From assembly GCF_001854475.1 (NCBI RefSeq), contig NZ_MNAN01000028.1:41640-105639 (forward strand): a DNA stretch of 64,000 nucleotides, in the 5' to 3' direction. How positions within the stretch are numbered: the first letter of the stretch is position 1; each line of letters starts with the position of its first letter. The notes under the pieces are model-generated. The model saw nothing but the letters and a program-made list of their open reading frames with translations, was not told where the DNA came from and ran no database searches. Source of the stretch: Pseudoalteromonas byunsanensis. GTDB lineage: Bacteria; Pseudomonadota; Gammaproteobacteria; Enterobacterales; Alteromonadaceae. Made by a program: the position numbers and the translations under genes. Positions 40,747 through 50,117 of this stretch are shown here, one piece after another.

Positions 40747-41679
40747 ATGGCAGGTATTTTAGACTCAGTAAACCAACGTACCCAGTTGGTTGGGCAAAAC
40801 CGCCTAGAGTTGTTGCTTTTCAGGCTTAAGGGTCGACAACGTTTTGGCATCAACGTATTTAAAGTACGAGAAGTGCTTCAATGTCCGCCATTGACGAACA
40901 TGCCTAAGTCAAACCCCTTTGTTAGGGGTGTAGCGCATATCAGGGGGCAGACTATCTCAGTGATCGATATGTCACTGGCTGTAGGCGGCCCGCCCATCGA
41001 AGACATCCACAACTGCTTTATCATAATTGCTGAATACAACCGTTCTGTTCAGGGTTTCTTGGTTGGCGCTGTAGAGCGTATTGTCAATATGAACTGGGAA
41101 AAGATCATGCCACCACCTTCAGGGGCTGGTCGTTACTCATATCTCACCGCAGTAACTGAAATAGAAAATGAGCTAGTTGAAATATTAGATGTTGAGAAAA
41201 TCCTCAATGAAATATGTCCAGTTAACACTGAGGTTAGCCAAGAAATAGTATCAGACGGCGAAATGCAAAAAGATTTAGGCGAACGGATTGTTTTTATTGC
41301 TGATGACTCAGCAGTAGCCCGAAATCAGGTGAAACGCGCTCTTGAGCCATTAGGTGTGCAAACTGAACTTGCCAAAAATGGTAAAGAGGCCCTATTGAGG
41401 CTTCGGGAAATAGCAGAAGTAGACTGTCAAAATAATATTACCGAGCGTGTAGGTTTACTTATTTCAGACGTTGAAATGCCGGAAATGGACGGTTACACAC
41501 TAACGGCTGAAATAAAAGCAGATCCAAAATTGGCACCCTTACATGTTATCTTACATACTTCCTTGAGCGGGGTATTTAATCAGGCCATGATCGAAAAGGT
41601 CGGAGCCGATGATTTTATCGCAAAGTTTAACCCGGATGAATTGGCAGCTGCCGTTAAAAAGTGGGTTCACTGTGACTAA
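40747..41679 (+). CDS. cheV: Chemotaxis coupling protein CheV
   Basis: CheV couples receptors to CheA and carries a phosphorylatable receiver. The 310 residues comprise a CheW-like domain (about 20-165; FGINVFKVREVLQCPPLT) and a receiver domain (about 178-305; IVFIADDSAVARNQVKR) with phospho-acceptor Asp241 in LLISDVEMPEMDGYTL. Its stop codon overlaps the cheR start by one base, indicating coupling. The cheV-cheR pair upstream of flgB is typical of polar flagellar clusters. Confidence 0.94.
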   Translation: MAGILDSVNQRTQLVGQNRLELLLFRLKGRQRFGINVFKVREVLQCPPLTNMPKSNPFVRGVAHIRGQTISVIDMSLAVGGPPIEDIHNCFIIIAEYNRSVQGFLVGAVERIVNMNWEKIMPPPSGAGRYSYLTAVTEIENELVEILDVEKILNEICPVNTEVSQEIVSDGEMQKDLGERIVFIADDSAVARNQVKRALEPLGVQTELAKNGKEALLRLREIAEVDCQNNITERVGLLISDVEMPEMDGYTLTAEIKADPKLAPLHVILHTSLSGVFNQAMIEKVGADDFIAKFNPDELAAAVKKWVHCD

Positions 41680-42530
41680 TGAATGGCGGTAATACTTTGG
41701 AAAATAAGCACCTTCAACAGAATGAATATGATCAATTCAGAACTTTTCTAGAGCAGCAGTGTGGTATCGTACTTGGCGATAACAAACTGTATTTGGTGAA
41801 AAGTCGTTTGGCACCACTGATGGCACGATTTGGTGTTGATACATTATCTGCATTGGTTAGTAAAACTTTAAGCCCGCATGAGCGGCAATTACGTGCCGCA
41901 GTGGTCGATGCTATGACCACGAATGAAACTTTATGGTTTCGTGATACCTATCCGTTTGAGTTATTAAAAAGCAAAATCTTTCCAGAGTTTAGTGATTTAA
42001 GAAGGCCTGTTAAGATTTGGTCAGCGGCAAGCTCTTCTGGACAAGAGCCGTACTCAATCGCTATGTCTGCGAGTGAGTATCAGAGCAAAAGCCCTGGCGC
42101 ATTGAAAATGGGCGTTCAGATTATTGGAACTGATATTTCGAATACCATGCTTGATATGTGTAAAAACGCCGAATACGACGCACTGGCTCTTGCAAGAGGG
42201 CTGTCGGTTGAACGCAGGAAGAAGTTTTTTAAAGATAGCGGCAATGGTATGGCTCAGGTTGTAGATCCTATTCGCAAAATGGTGAATTTTAGACATCTTA
42301 ATTTGCTTGATTCATATGCGCTAATGGGAAAATTTGACGTTATATTTTGTCGAAATGTATTGATATATTTTTCTCCTCAAGTAAAAGCTAAAATCATTTC
42401 TCAGTTTGCCCAAGCATTAAATCCCAAAGGGTATTTGTTTCTTGGCGCTTCCGAATCAATGGCTGGACTAAGCGATTCATTTGATATGATCCGATGTAAT
42501 CCAGGTATTATTTACCAGAAAAAACAATAG
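41679..42530 (+). CDS. cheR: Chemotaxis protein methyltransferase CheR
   Basis: Methylates glutamates of chemoreceptors using SAM. The 283 residues contain the N-terminal helical domain (AVVDAMTTNETLWFRDTYPF) and the SAM-binding domain (KIWSAASSSGQEPYSIAM, GTDISNTMLDMCKNAEYD, FDVIFCRNVLIYF). The start overlaps the cheV stop. The product lacks the C-terminal TPR seen in some fusions, so it is the classical form. A terminator follows. Confidence 0.95.
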   Translation: MNGGNTLENKHLQQNEYDQFRTFLEQQCGIVLGDNKLYLVKSRLAPLMARFGVDTLSALVSKTLSPHERQLRAAVVDAMTTNETLWFRDTYPFELLKSKIFPEFSDLRRPVKIWSAASSSGQEPYSIAMSASEYQSKSPGALKMGVQIIGTDISNTMLDMCKNAEYDALALARGLSVERRKKFFKDSGNGMAQVVDPIRKMVNFRHLNLLDSYALMGKFDVIFCRNVLIYFSPQVKAKIISQFAQALNPKGYLFLGASESMAGLSDSFDMIRCNPGIIYQKKQ

Positions 42531-42532
42531 CA

Positions 42533-42560
42533 TACGGCGGTGTTTCCGCCGTTTTTACTT
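42533..42560 (+). terminator. Rho-independent terminator after cheR
   Basis: acggcgg pairs with ccgccgt around a 5-base loop, then ttttt. Confidence 0.85.
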
Positions 42561-42561
42561 T

Positions 42562-42577
42562 TGGCCCGCCTTTTGCT
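42562..42577 (+). promoter_or_regulatory. sigma54 promoter of flgBCDE
   Basis: tGGcccgccttttGCt: a near-consensus -24/-12 element 37 bases before flgB. Confidence 0.85.
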
Positions 42578-42612
42578 TTAACTCCTAAGAGTCAAATTTT
42601 TGGAGTTGTGTT

Positions 42613-43020
42613 ATGGCAATTAGTTTTGATAAGGCGTTGGGCGTACATCCACACGCAATGCTCATCCGCTCGCAGCGGGCGGAAATTTTAGCAAGTAATA
42701 TCGCCAATGCCGACACCCCAGGCTATAAAGCCAAAGACATAGATTTTGCGCAGGCATTCAAGGCGGCAAAATCGAGCCAGCAACGTGGCAATACTATGGT
42801 CCGTACCAATGAAAATCATCTCAATGGCGGAACCAAAATGACCGGTGGTGTCGAATTATTTCGTAATCCAAATCAAGCAGATACGGGTGATGGTAACTCG
42901 GTTGATGTACAAGTGGAACGGAACTTGTATGTACAAAACTCATTAGAGTACCAAGCAAGTTTGCAGTTTCTTTCTGGTAAGTTTAAAGGGCTAAATAAAG
43001 CTCTTAGTGGTCAAGGGTAA
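42613..43020 (+). CDS. flgB: Flagellar basal-body rod protein FlgB
   Basis: A proximal rod subunit exported by the flagellar type III system. The 135 residues have the rod/hook N-terminal motif with ILASNIANADTPGYKAKDIDF and the C-terminal heptad region (VQVERNLYVQNSLEYQASLQF). The length is normal. It is the first gene of the sigma54-driven flgBCDE unit. Confidence 0.95.
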   Translation: MAISFDKALGVHPHAMLIRSQRAEILASNIANADTPGYKAKDIDFAQAFKAAKSSQQRGNTMVRTNENHLNGGTKMTGGVELFRNPNQADTGDGNSVDVQVERNLYVQNSLEYQASLQFLSGKFKGLNKALSGQG

Positions 43021-43025
43021 TTATT

Positions 43026-43460
43026 ATGAGTTTATATAACGTATTTGATATCGCAGGTTCAGGTATGAGTGCTCAGAATATTCGCCTCAATACAACTGCC
43101 AGTAATATCTCAAACGCAAACAGTATTAGTTCGAGCCAAGATAAAGTATATCGTGCGAGACACCCTGTTTTTGCGGCTGAGTTAACGAAAGCGTCATCGG
43201 TGCAAGATCCAACAAAGTTGGGGGCATCGGTTGGTGTAAAGGTATTGGGTATTGTGGAAAGCAATAAGCCACTGCAAGTGGAATATAGCCCCAATCATCC
43301 AAGTGCAGATAAGGATGGTTATATCTATAAACCGAATGTGAATGTCGTGGAAGAAATGACCAATATGATTTCCGCATCACGCTCGTACCAGACAAATGTA
43401 CAAGTAGCAGACGCCGCTAAACAAATGCTTAGCAAAACTTTACTACTTGGTCAGCGTTAA
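43026..43460 (+). CDS. flgC: Flagellar basal-body rod protein FlgC
   Basis: A proximal rod subunit. The 144 residues start with FDIAGSGMSAQNIRLNTTAS-type rod motif and end with the conserved NVVEEMTNMISASRSYQTNV and AKQMLSKTLLLGQ. It lies five bases after flgB and is co-transcribed with it. Confidence 0.95.
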   Translation: MSLYNVFDIAGSGMSAQNIRLNTTASNISNANSISSSQDKVYRARHPVFAAELTKASSVQDPTKLGASVGVKVLGIVESNKPLQVEYSPNHPSADKDGYIYKPNVNVVEEMTNMISASRSYQTNVQVADAAKQMLSKTLLLGQR

Positions 43461-43474
43461 CGGGAGTATAGCTG

Positions 43475-44152
43475 ATGAGTAATGATATTAATGCCGCATC
43501 GTCTTCTTATTTGGATTCTCTTCGCTGGTCTGAAAAAAATAGACCTGAAGAAAAAAATGACACGCTAACGCAGGAAGACTTCTTCTCGTTGTTAACGCAG
43601 CAATTGTCATATCAAGATCCAAGTAAGCCTGCGGATAATGATCAGATGATCGCACAGATGACGAACTTTACTATGGCGGAAGGTATTTCAAATCTTAATA
43701 CAAAATTTGAAATGCTATCAGCTTCAATGACGTCCAATTCAGCATTGCAGGCATCGACGCTAGTTGGCAAAAAGGCATTACTCGAATCAGATACGATCAA
43801 TATAGGCGCAGACCAACTTGCCAAGGGATCAGTTATTACTACTGAACCTGTTGAAGACCTGACGATTAGCATCTACGACGAGAAAAACCAATTGATCAGA
43901 ACCATGAATATGGGGAGTCGTACTGCTGGGGCATTAAGGTTTGAGTGGGATGGTAAAAATCAGGATGGCACCATGATGCCAGATGGCGAGTACACAATTA
44001 AAGCTGAGGGCAGAGCGAATGGTCAATTTACTAGTCTGCCCATGGCAACATTTAAGAATATAGATAGCGTAAATGTGAACGGTGCGAATGGCATCATAAT
44101 TAACACAGCTTCTGGCGCGGTGAAACTCACTGATGTCGCAGAAATCGCATAA
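43475..44152 (+). CDS. flgD: Flagellar hook-capping protein FlgD
   Basis: A scaffold that caps the growing hook and is discarded afterwards. The 225 residues show the FlgD N-terminal motif (LTQEDFFSLLTQQLSYQDPS, then DNDQMIAQMTNFTMAEGI) and the C-terminal FlgD Ig-like/Tudor domains (FEWDGKNQDGTMMPDGEYTI). It is co-transcribed with flgB, flgC and flgE. Confidence 0.95.
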   Translation: MSNDINAASSSYLDSLRWSEKNRPEEKNDTLTQEDFFSLLTQQLSYQDPSKPADNDQMIAQMTNFTMAEGISNLNTKFEMLSASMTSNSALQASTLVGKKALLESDTINIGADQLAKGSVITTEPVEDLTISIYDEKNQLIRTMNMGSRTAGALRFEWDGKNQDGTMMPDGEYTIKAEGRANGQFTSLPMATFKNIDSVNVNGANGIIINTASGAVKLTDVAEIA

Positions 44153-44198
44153 CTATCGTTAGTCACAGAATTAACCTTACAGTACAAGAGGTGAGAGT

Positions 44199-45521
44199 AT
44201 GAGTTTCAATATCGCATTAACAGGCTTAGCGGCCGCGCAAAAAGATTTAGACGTGACCGCAAATAACATTGCGAACGTTAACACTACAGGTTTTAAAGAA
44301 TCACGTGCTGAGTTTGCTGATGTATATGCCGCTTCAGTATTCAGTTCTGCTAAGACTAAAGCTGGTGATGGTGCACAAACCACCATGGTAGCCCAACAAT
44401 TCCACCAAGGTTCATTGAAGTTCACGAATAATTCATTGGATTTGGCCATCACGGGTGAGGGTTATTTTGCAATGAGTGAGGAATTTGGTTCTCAGGATTA
44501 TACTTACACACGTGCAGGTGCGTTTAAGTTAAATCGTGATAACTTTATTGTTGATGCGCAGGGCAACTTCTTACAAGGATTCCCTGTCGATCCATCAACT
44601 GGTGATACAACTTCTGTGAGTTTAAGTACTTCAACAGCATTGCAAATTCCAGATGCTTCGGGTTCTCCACGCGCAACTTCAACAATTTACTCATCATTTA
44701 ATGTTGATTCGCGAGAGTCAGTGCCGACGATTCCGTTTGACCCAACTGAATCAGCATCATTTAACTCATCTACTTCAGCAACAGTATACGATTCTTTGGG
44801 TGAGCCGCATGTTATGCAGCTATTCTTCAGAAAGTCAGCTGCCAATACGTGGGAGGTGTTTGGTACGTTGGATGGTACTCAGTTTGATAACACAGGCACA
44901 GCCGGTACAGGTACACCAATTGCGACATTTGGTTTTGATGCTAGCGGTTTACCATCTACAACGGATGGTGCTGCTAATACCGGAACTACCTTCAACCCGT
45001 TAAGCTTAACGGCTGCTAACCTCACAGGTATGCTATCAAACGGTGCAACATTCCCCAACAACGTTACCATGAACTGGCGTGATGAGGCTAACACCACAAA
45101 TAAATTACCGACTCAGTATGCTAGCCGTTTTGAAGTGAAAGTACTTGAGCAAGATGGCGCGACAGTGGGCCGTTTATCAAGTATTGATATCGGTGCAGAT
45201 GGTAAGATCATTGCGGCATACAGCAACGGTGATTCAACTTATCTAGGTCAGGTAGCCATGGTGCGCTTTTCAAACTCACAAGGGTTGTCTCCAGTTGGTA
45301 ACACAGCTTGGAAAAAGAGCTTAACCTCTGGTGAGCCAATTGCCGGAGAACCTGCATCAGGAACGTTAGGAAGCATCAGTTCATCCTCTTTAGAGCAGTC
45401 AAACGTGAACCTAACGAATGAACTTGTTGATTTGATCAGTGCACAGCGAAACTTCCAGGCTAACTCTCGTGCCTTAGAAGTTAACTCAACACTTCAGCAA
45501 AACATCTTGCAGATCCGATAA
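44199..45521 (+). CDS. flgE: Flagellar hook protein FlgE
   Basis: The hook subunit. The 440 residues have the axial-protein N terminus (DVTANNIANVNTTGFKESRA), a variable surface domain (about 150-350) rich in Ser/Thr, and the conserved C terminus (QSNVNLTNELVDLISAQRNF, ALEVNSTLQQNILQIR). A terminator and a new sigma54 promoter follow, ending the flgBCDE transcript. Confidence 0.96.
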   Translation: MSFNIALTGLAAAQKDLDVTANNIANVNTTGFKESRAEFADVYAASVFSSAKTKAGDGAQTTMVAQQFHQGSLKFTNNSLDLAITGEGYFAMSEEFGSQDYTYTRAGAFKLNRDNFIVDAQGNFLQGFPVDPSTGDTTSVSLSTSTALQIPDASGSPRATSTIYSSFNVDSRESVPTIPFDPTESASFNSSTSATVYDSLGEPHVMQLFFRKSAANTWEVFGTLDGTQFDNTGTAGTGTPIATFGFDASGLPSTTDGAANTGTTFNPLSLTAANLTGMLSNGATFPNNVTMNWRDEANTTNKLPTQYASRFEVKVLEQDGATVGRLSSIDIGADGKIIAAYSNGDSTYLGQVAMVRFSNSQGLSPVGNTAWKKSLTSGEPIAGEPASGTLGSISSSSLEQSNVNLTNELVDLISAQRNFQANSRALEVNSTLQQNILQIR

Positions 45522-45534
45522 TATCAAATCAGTT

Positions 45535-45565
45535 AAAAAGGTCGCCACTGTGCGGCCTTTTTTGT
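45535..45565 (+). terminator. Rho-independent terminator after flgE
   Basis: aaaaggtcgc pairs with gcggcctttt (one G-U) and is followed by a T-run. Confidence 0.85.
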
Positions 45566-45603
45566 TACCGCAGACTCTCTCCAATACAGCGTCACTTATT
45601 TGT

Positions 45604-45619
45604 TGGCACCATTATTGCT
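45604..45619 (+). promoter_or_regulatory. sigma54 promoter of flgFGHI
   Basis: tGGcaccattattGCt: almost the exact TGGCACN5TTGC consensus, 40 bases before flgF. Confidence 0.9.
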
Positions 45620-45657
45620 TTATCTAGTTAGATGAATTTAACAATAGGGTTAGTGAT

Positions 45658-46422
45658 ATGGATAAAATGCTTTATATCGCTATGTCAGGTGCTAAACAGA
45701 ACTTGCGTGGTGTTGCAATCAAAGCAAATAATCTTGCTAATGCAAACACGATAGGATTTAAAGCCGACTTTGCTCAAGCGCGCTCTATGCAAGCGTTTGG
45801 CGAAGGGTTACCTACTCGCGTTTTTGCCATGCAGGAAAGGCCTGGCACAAACTTAGTGTCTGGGCCTATTGTTGAAACGGCACGAGACTTAGATATTTCT
45901 GTAACTCAGGAATCTTGGATTAGCGTGATGGATGAAGCGGGTAACGAAGCGTATACCAAAGTCGGTAGCCTCAATATCCGCGCAGATGGTGCGCTAATTA
46001 CCAGCCATGGGCGTCAAGTTATTGGCGAGGGTGGTCCAATTATTTTGCCAATACCCGTTGATAAAGTCATTTTCAGTGATGATGGCTCCGTGCAGGTAAG
46101 GCCACAAGGGGCACCTGCTAACTTTATGGAAGTTGTCGATCGACTCAAAATTATTGATGCAGATAACAGTCAGCTTGAAAAAGGCAATGACGGCTTATTT
46201 CGTCCTAAAGAAGAAGCTCTCGTAAATGGGTTGTGTGGGTTTTGTGATATTTCGCCCACCGCACGTGTTATGAGTGGAACTTTGGAGCGTTCAAATGTGA
46301 ACCCAGTGCATGAAATGATTGATTTGATTAATCATCAACGTCAGTTCGAAATGCAAATGAAACTAATGAAATCCGCAGAAGAGATGGATGAACGCCATGT
46401 CACTCTACTGCGTATCGTCTAA
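45658..46422 (+). CDS. flgF: Flagellar basal-body rod protein FlgF
   Basis: A proximal rod subunit. The 254 residues have the rod N-terminal motif (AIKANNLANANTIGFKADFA) and the C-terminal motif ERSNVNPVHEMIDLINHQRQFEMQ in two parts. It starts the second sigma54 unit, flgF-flgG-flgH-flgI. Confidence 0.95.
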   Translation: MDKMLYIAMSGAKQNLRGVAIKANNLANANTIGFKADFAQARSMQAFGEGLPTRVFAMQERPGTNLVSGPIVETARDLDISVTQESWISVMDEAGNEAYTKVGSLNIRADGALITSHGRQVIGEGGPIILPIPVDKVIFSDDGSVQVRPQGAPANFMEVVDRLKIIDADNSQLEKGNDGLFRPKEEALVNGLCGFCDISPTARVMSGTLERSNVNPVHEMIDLINHQRQFEMQMKLMKSAEEMDERHVTLLRIV

Positions 46423-46440
46423 CCAAGTGAGGTAGATATT

Positions 46441-47229
46441 ATGAACCCAGCATTATGGATCAGTAAAACAGGCTTAGATGCGCAGCAAACTGACATCGCC
46501 GTTATTTCCAACAACCTCGCGAATGCTAGTACGGTAGGGTACAAAAAGAGCCGCGCTATTTTTGAAGACCTACTTTATCAAAATATTAATCAACCAGGTG
46601 GTCGTTCCTCTCAAGATACTGAGCTTCCTTCAGGTTTGATGCTAGGAGCAGGTTCCAAAGTTGTAGCAAACCAAAAGAATTTTTCTCAAGGTAATTTACT
46701 GAGTACTGAAAACTCTCTGGACTGGATGATACAAGGTCCTGGTTTTTTCGAAATTCAATTGCCAGATGGTACAACCGCCTATTCTCGAAACGGTCAATTT
46801 ACGACTGATGAAGAAGGTCGCGTAGTAACATCGGGAGCAGGTTTCCCAGTTCAGCCAGAAATGAATGTACCGGATGATGCACAATCAATCACTGTCTCTC
46901 AAGATGGGGAAGTTTCAGTATCTATTTCTGGTCAAGCTGAAAACGTGGTGATTGGCCAGTTGGTGATCAGCGACTTTATTAATCCGTCAGGCTTAGAGCC
47001 TATGGGGCAAAACCTCTATACAGAGACCGCAGTAAGTGGTGCTCCTGTACAAGGAAACCCTGGAGTAGATGGCTTAGGCACAATAGTACAGGGCGCATTA
47101 GAAACCTCTAATGTTAATGTCACCGAAGAGTTAGTAAATCTTATAGAAACTCAACGGGTGTACGAAATGAACTCCAAAGTAATTAAGTCTGTTGACGAAA
47201 TGCTTAGTTACATCAATCAACAGTTATAA
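46441..47229 (+). CDS. flgG: Flagellar distal rod protein FlgG
   Basis: Builds the distal rod that crosses the periplasm. The 262 residues show VISNNLANASTVGYKKSRAIF, the FlgG core (WMIQGPGFFEIQLPDGTTAYSR) and the C-terminal NVNVTEELVNLIETQRVYEM and SVDEMLSYINQQL. Length is normal for FlgG. Confidence 0.96.
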   Translation: MNPALWISKTGLDAQQTDIAVISNNLANASTVGYKKSRAIFEDLLYQNINQPGGRSSQDTELPSGLMLGAGSKVVANQKNFSQGNLLSTENSLDWMIQGPGFFEIQLPDGTTAYSRNGQFTTDEEGRVVTSGAGFPVQPEMNVPDDAQSITVSQDGEVSVSISGQAENVVIGQLVISDFINPSGLEPMGQNLYTETAVSGAPVQGNPGVDGLGTIVQGALETSNVNVTEELVNLIETQRVYEMNSKVIKSVDEMLSYINQQL

Positions 47230-47244
47230 GCGTTAGGGGGCTGT

Positions 47245-47928
47245 ATGCGTGATCTTAGCTTATTCATTATAGTGACTGCTTTGCTTTCAGGGTGTGTATC
47301 TACACAAAATAGTGATGTGGTAAGAGATGACCCATATTATGCACCCATGTATCCAGAGCAAGAGGCTGAACCTATTGTTGCAACTGGCTCTTTGTTTAAT
47401 CAGCATCGCGCCAATGATTTGTACTCTGACAAAAAGGCATTAAGAACTGGAGATATCATTACGGTGGTGCTTCGAGAGTCAACACAAGCTTCTAAAGCGG
47501 CCAATAGTCAGATGGATAAAGAGACAGAAATGTCATTGGATCCGATTATTGGCTTAGGTGGAGCAGCGGTGAATATTGGCAGGGAAAGCATTCAGTTTGG
47601 TATGGAATCAGACTCTTCTTTTCAAGGTGATAGTCAAGCAAATCAATCCAATAGTTTATTTGGTAATATTTCAGTGAATGTGATGCGTGTGCTACCTAAT
47701 GGAAACTTAGTGATCCGCGGTGAGAAGTGGCTGACATTGAACACCGGTGAAGAATTTATTCGCCTAGAGGGTCTGGTTAGGGCCGCTGATGTAAAGGCTG
47801 ATAATACAGTTGAGTCGAACCGTATCGCCAATGCAAGAATTCAGTATTCAGGCAAAGGTCAACAGCAAGAAGCGCAAAGCCCTGGTTGGCTAGCACGCTT
47901 CTTCATGAGCACATTGATGCCATTTTAG
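47245..47928 (+). CDS. flgH: Flagellar L-ring lipoprotein FlgH
   Basis: Forms the outer-membrane L ring. The 227 residues have lipobox LSGC ([17 protein letters not shown]) and the FlgH core ([59 protein letters not shown]). It needs Lgt for acylation. A taggggg-type RBS precedes the ATG. Confidence 0.95.
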   Translation: MRDLSLFIIVTALLSGCVSTQNSDVVRDDPYYAPMYPEQEAEPIVATGSLFNQHRANDLYSDKKALRTGDIITVVLRESTQASKAANSQMDKETEMSLDPIIGLGGAAVNIGRESIQFGMESDSSFQGDSQANQSNSLFGNISVNVMRVLPNGNLVIRGEKWLTLNTGEEFIRLEGLVRAADVKADNTVESNRIANARIQYSGKGQQQEAQSPGWLARFFMSTLMPF

Positions 47929-47939
47929 AGGTAAAGACA

Positions 47940-49034
47940 ATGAGGTTGTTTCTTATAGTAAGCGTTTTATTCGGCAGTTTGTTCACGCAAGTTGCCAATG
48001 CTGAACGAGTTAAAGATGTCAGCATGGTGGAAGGCGTTAGATCCAACCAATTGGTTGGCTATGGTTTAGTCGTTGGTTTGCCTGGAACGGGAGAGCAAAG
48101 CCGTTTTACAGAACAAAGCTTTAAAGCTATGTTGAGCAGCTTTGGTATCACCATGCCAGCTAGTTTAAAGCCAAAAATTAAGAATGTTGCTGCAGTAGCT
48201 GTACACGCGGACTTACCGCCTTTTGTGAAGCCAGGTCAACAAATTGACGTTACGGTTTCATCAATAGGTAGTGCGGGAAGCTTACGGGGTGGTACGTTGT
48301 TACAAACCTTTTTAAAAGGTGTAGATGGTAATGTGTATGCAATTGCCCAAGGTAGTTTAATCGTCGGTGGCCTTGGTGCGGAAGGGCTAGATGGTAGCCG
48401 TGTTGTTATCAATACACCGACGGTTGGCAGAGTGCCAAATGGTGCAACAGTAGAGCGTGCAGTTAAAAGTCCTTTTACACAAGGGGATCACATAACCTTC
48501 AATCTAAATAGTCCTGATTTTACTACCGCCAAGCGCTTGGCTGATACGATTAATGAACTAGTGGGGCCCAATAGTGCTAAACCTATGGATGCTGCATCTG
48601 TGAGAGTAATAGCACCTCGTGACCCTTCACAGCGAGTGGCTTATTTATCTACTTTGGAAAACTTAGAGTTTAAACCAGCGGAAACCAATGCCAAGATTAT
48701 TGTTAACTCTCGCACTGGAACTATAGTGATTGGTAAAAATGTTAAGTTACAACCAGCGGCCATTACACATGGTGGGTTAACAGTAACGATTGCAGAGCAG
48801 CAAAATGTGTCTCAGCCACAAGCTTTGGCTGAAGGTGAAACTGCAGTTACGCAGCAAAGCATCATTGATATAGATTCGGATGACTCTAGAGCATTTGTAT
48901 TTGACCCTGGTGTGAGTCTTGATGATTTGGTACGTGCGATTAATCAGGTCGGCGCGGCACCTGGCGATTTAATGGCGATTTTAGAAGCGCTTAAAGAAGC
49001 TGGTGCAATCAATGGTCAATTAGTCGTCATATAA
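47940..49034 (+). CDS. flgI: Flagellar P-ring protein FlgI
   Basis: Forms the periplasmic P ring. The 364 residues begin with a signal peptide ([21 protein letters not shown]) followed by [21 protein letters not shown] and the family motifs [19 protein letters not shown] and [20 protein letters not shown] used the ATG at 47940 rather than an upstream one inside flgH, since it gives a clean signal peptide and has agaggta in front. Confidence 0.95.
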   Translation: MRLFLIVSVLFGSLFTQVANAERVKDVSMVEGVRSNQLVGYGLVVGLPGTGEQSRFTEQSFKAMLSSFGITMPASLKPKIKNVAAVAVHADLPPFVKPGQQIDVTVSSIGSAGSLRGGTLLQTFLKGVDGNVYAIAQGSLIVGGLGAEGLDGSRVVINTPTVGRVPNGATVERAVKSPFTQGDHITFNLNSPDFTTAKRLADTINELVGPNSAKPMDAASVRVIAPRDPSQRVAYLSTLENLEFKPAETNAKIIVNSRTGTIVIGKNVKLQPAAITHGGLTVTIAEQQNVSQPQALAEGETAVTQQSIIDIDSDDSRAFVFDPGVSLDDLVRAINQVGAAPGDLMAILEALKEAGAINGQLVVI

Positions 49035-49057
49035 AGTTTTATTTTTAATCAAACAGT

Positions 49058-49087
49058 TAGCCTCGAAATATCGAGGCTTTTTTTTTG
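49058..49087 (+). terminator. Rho-independent terminator after flgI
   Basis: agcctcga pairs with tcgaggct around a 4-base loop, followed by eight T. The T-run touches the next sigma54 promoter. Confidence 0.93.
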
Positions 49088-49101
49088 GCTCGGTTTTTGC
49101 A
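49086..49101 (+). promoter_or_regulatory. sigma54 promoter of flgJKL
   Basis: tGGctcggtttttGCa: a strong -24/-12 element directly abutting the flgI terminator, 42 bases before the flgJ start. Confidence 0.85.
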
Positions 49102-49141
49102 TTTATTTAACCATGAACTTTTACTTTGTGTCGTTGAGCAG

Positions 49142-50116
49142 ATGAATACCAATCAGTTAGACAAACAAAACTTTTTTGATTTGGGGAATCTAGACTCCCT
49201 GCGTCAGGATGCTTTAAAAAGTGCTTCCGATCAAAAAGCATCGAATGAAGCGCTAAAAAAGGCTGCCCAACAGTTTGAATCAATTTTTACGCAAATGCTG
49301 TTAAAGAGTATGCGTAAAGCCAACGAAGTATTAGAAGACAAAGATAGCCCGTTCAATTCAAGTAGTGTGAAGTTTTTTGAAGAAATGCATGACCAACAAC
49401 TATCTATAGAGCTTGCAGGTAAAGGTAGTCTTGGTCTTGCAGATTTAATTGTTCAACAGCTCTCGCCAAATAGCGAAGGTTATACACCAGCTTCCGTGTT
49501 ACGCACTAATGCTCAATTGCAAAGTGATAAAATCGCCAGTGGCCGCGCGCCATCGAGTGAGCTGTCAGATGTTGTTGATAAAAGCGACAAAGCTCAGAAA
49601 GAAAAACCACAAGATAGCTTCGATGATCCCGCTTCGTTCGTTGCTGCAATGTGGGACCATGCTAAAGACGCCGCCGAAAAAATTGGTCTCAATCCTGCCG
49701 TAATGATTGCCCAAGCAGCTCTTGAAACTGGTTGGGGTAAGCATGTGGTAGCCAAACAAGATGGTTCAAGCAGCTTCAATTTATTTAACATCAAGTCAGA
49801 TAAGTCATGGCAAGGTGAGAGCGCCAGAAAGTTGACTTTGGAATTTGAGCAAGGTTTGCCTGTTCAAAAACAGGCCAACTTCAGGGCATATGATTCTGTA
49901 AAAGAGAGTATTAATGATTACATCGAGTTCTTACAAAATAACCCTCGTTATGATGAGGCGCTGAAGAAAGTGAAGCAACCAGCTCAGTACTTGGATGCGT
50001 TACAGCAGGCAGGTTACGCCACTGATCCGAATTATGCGCAGAAAATAAAAAGTGTGTTACAGCGTGGCGAGTTCAAGCAAATGCTGACATCGCTTATTCG
50101 TCAAGGAGTAAACTAA
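49142..50116 (+). CDS. flgJ: Flagellar rod-cap and peptidoglycan hydrolase FlgJ
   Basis: Two-domain FlgJ (324 aa): the N-terminal rod-cap domain (ALKKAAQQFESIFTQMLLKS at about 35-55) and a C-terminal glucosaminidase-type muramidase domain (about 165-320; SFVAAMWDHAKDAAEKIGLN, IAQAALETGWGKHVV, FNLFNIK) that opens the cell wall for the rod. I used the ATG at 49142; a longer frame reaches back into the promoter. flgK follows two bases after the stop. Confidence 0.94.
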   Translation: MNTNQLDKQNFFDLGNLDSLRQDALKSASDQKASNEALKKAAQQFESIFTQMLLKSMRKANEVLEDKDSPFNSSSVKFFEEMHDQQLSIELAGKGSLGLADLIVQQLSPNSEGYTPASVLRTNAQLQSDKIASGRAPSSELSDVVDKSDKAQKEKPQDSFDDPASFVAAMWDHAKDAAEKIGLNPAVMIAQAALETGWGKHVVAKQDGSSSFNLFNIKSDKSWQGESARKLTLEFEQGLPVQKQANFRAYDSVKESINDYIEFLQNNPRYDEALKKVKQPAQYLDALQQAGYATDPNYAQKIKSVLQRGEFKQMLTSLIRQGVN

Positions 50117-50117
50117 G

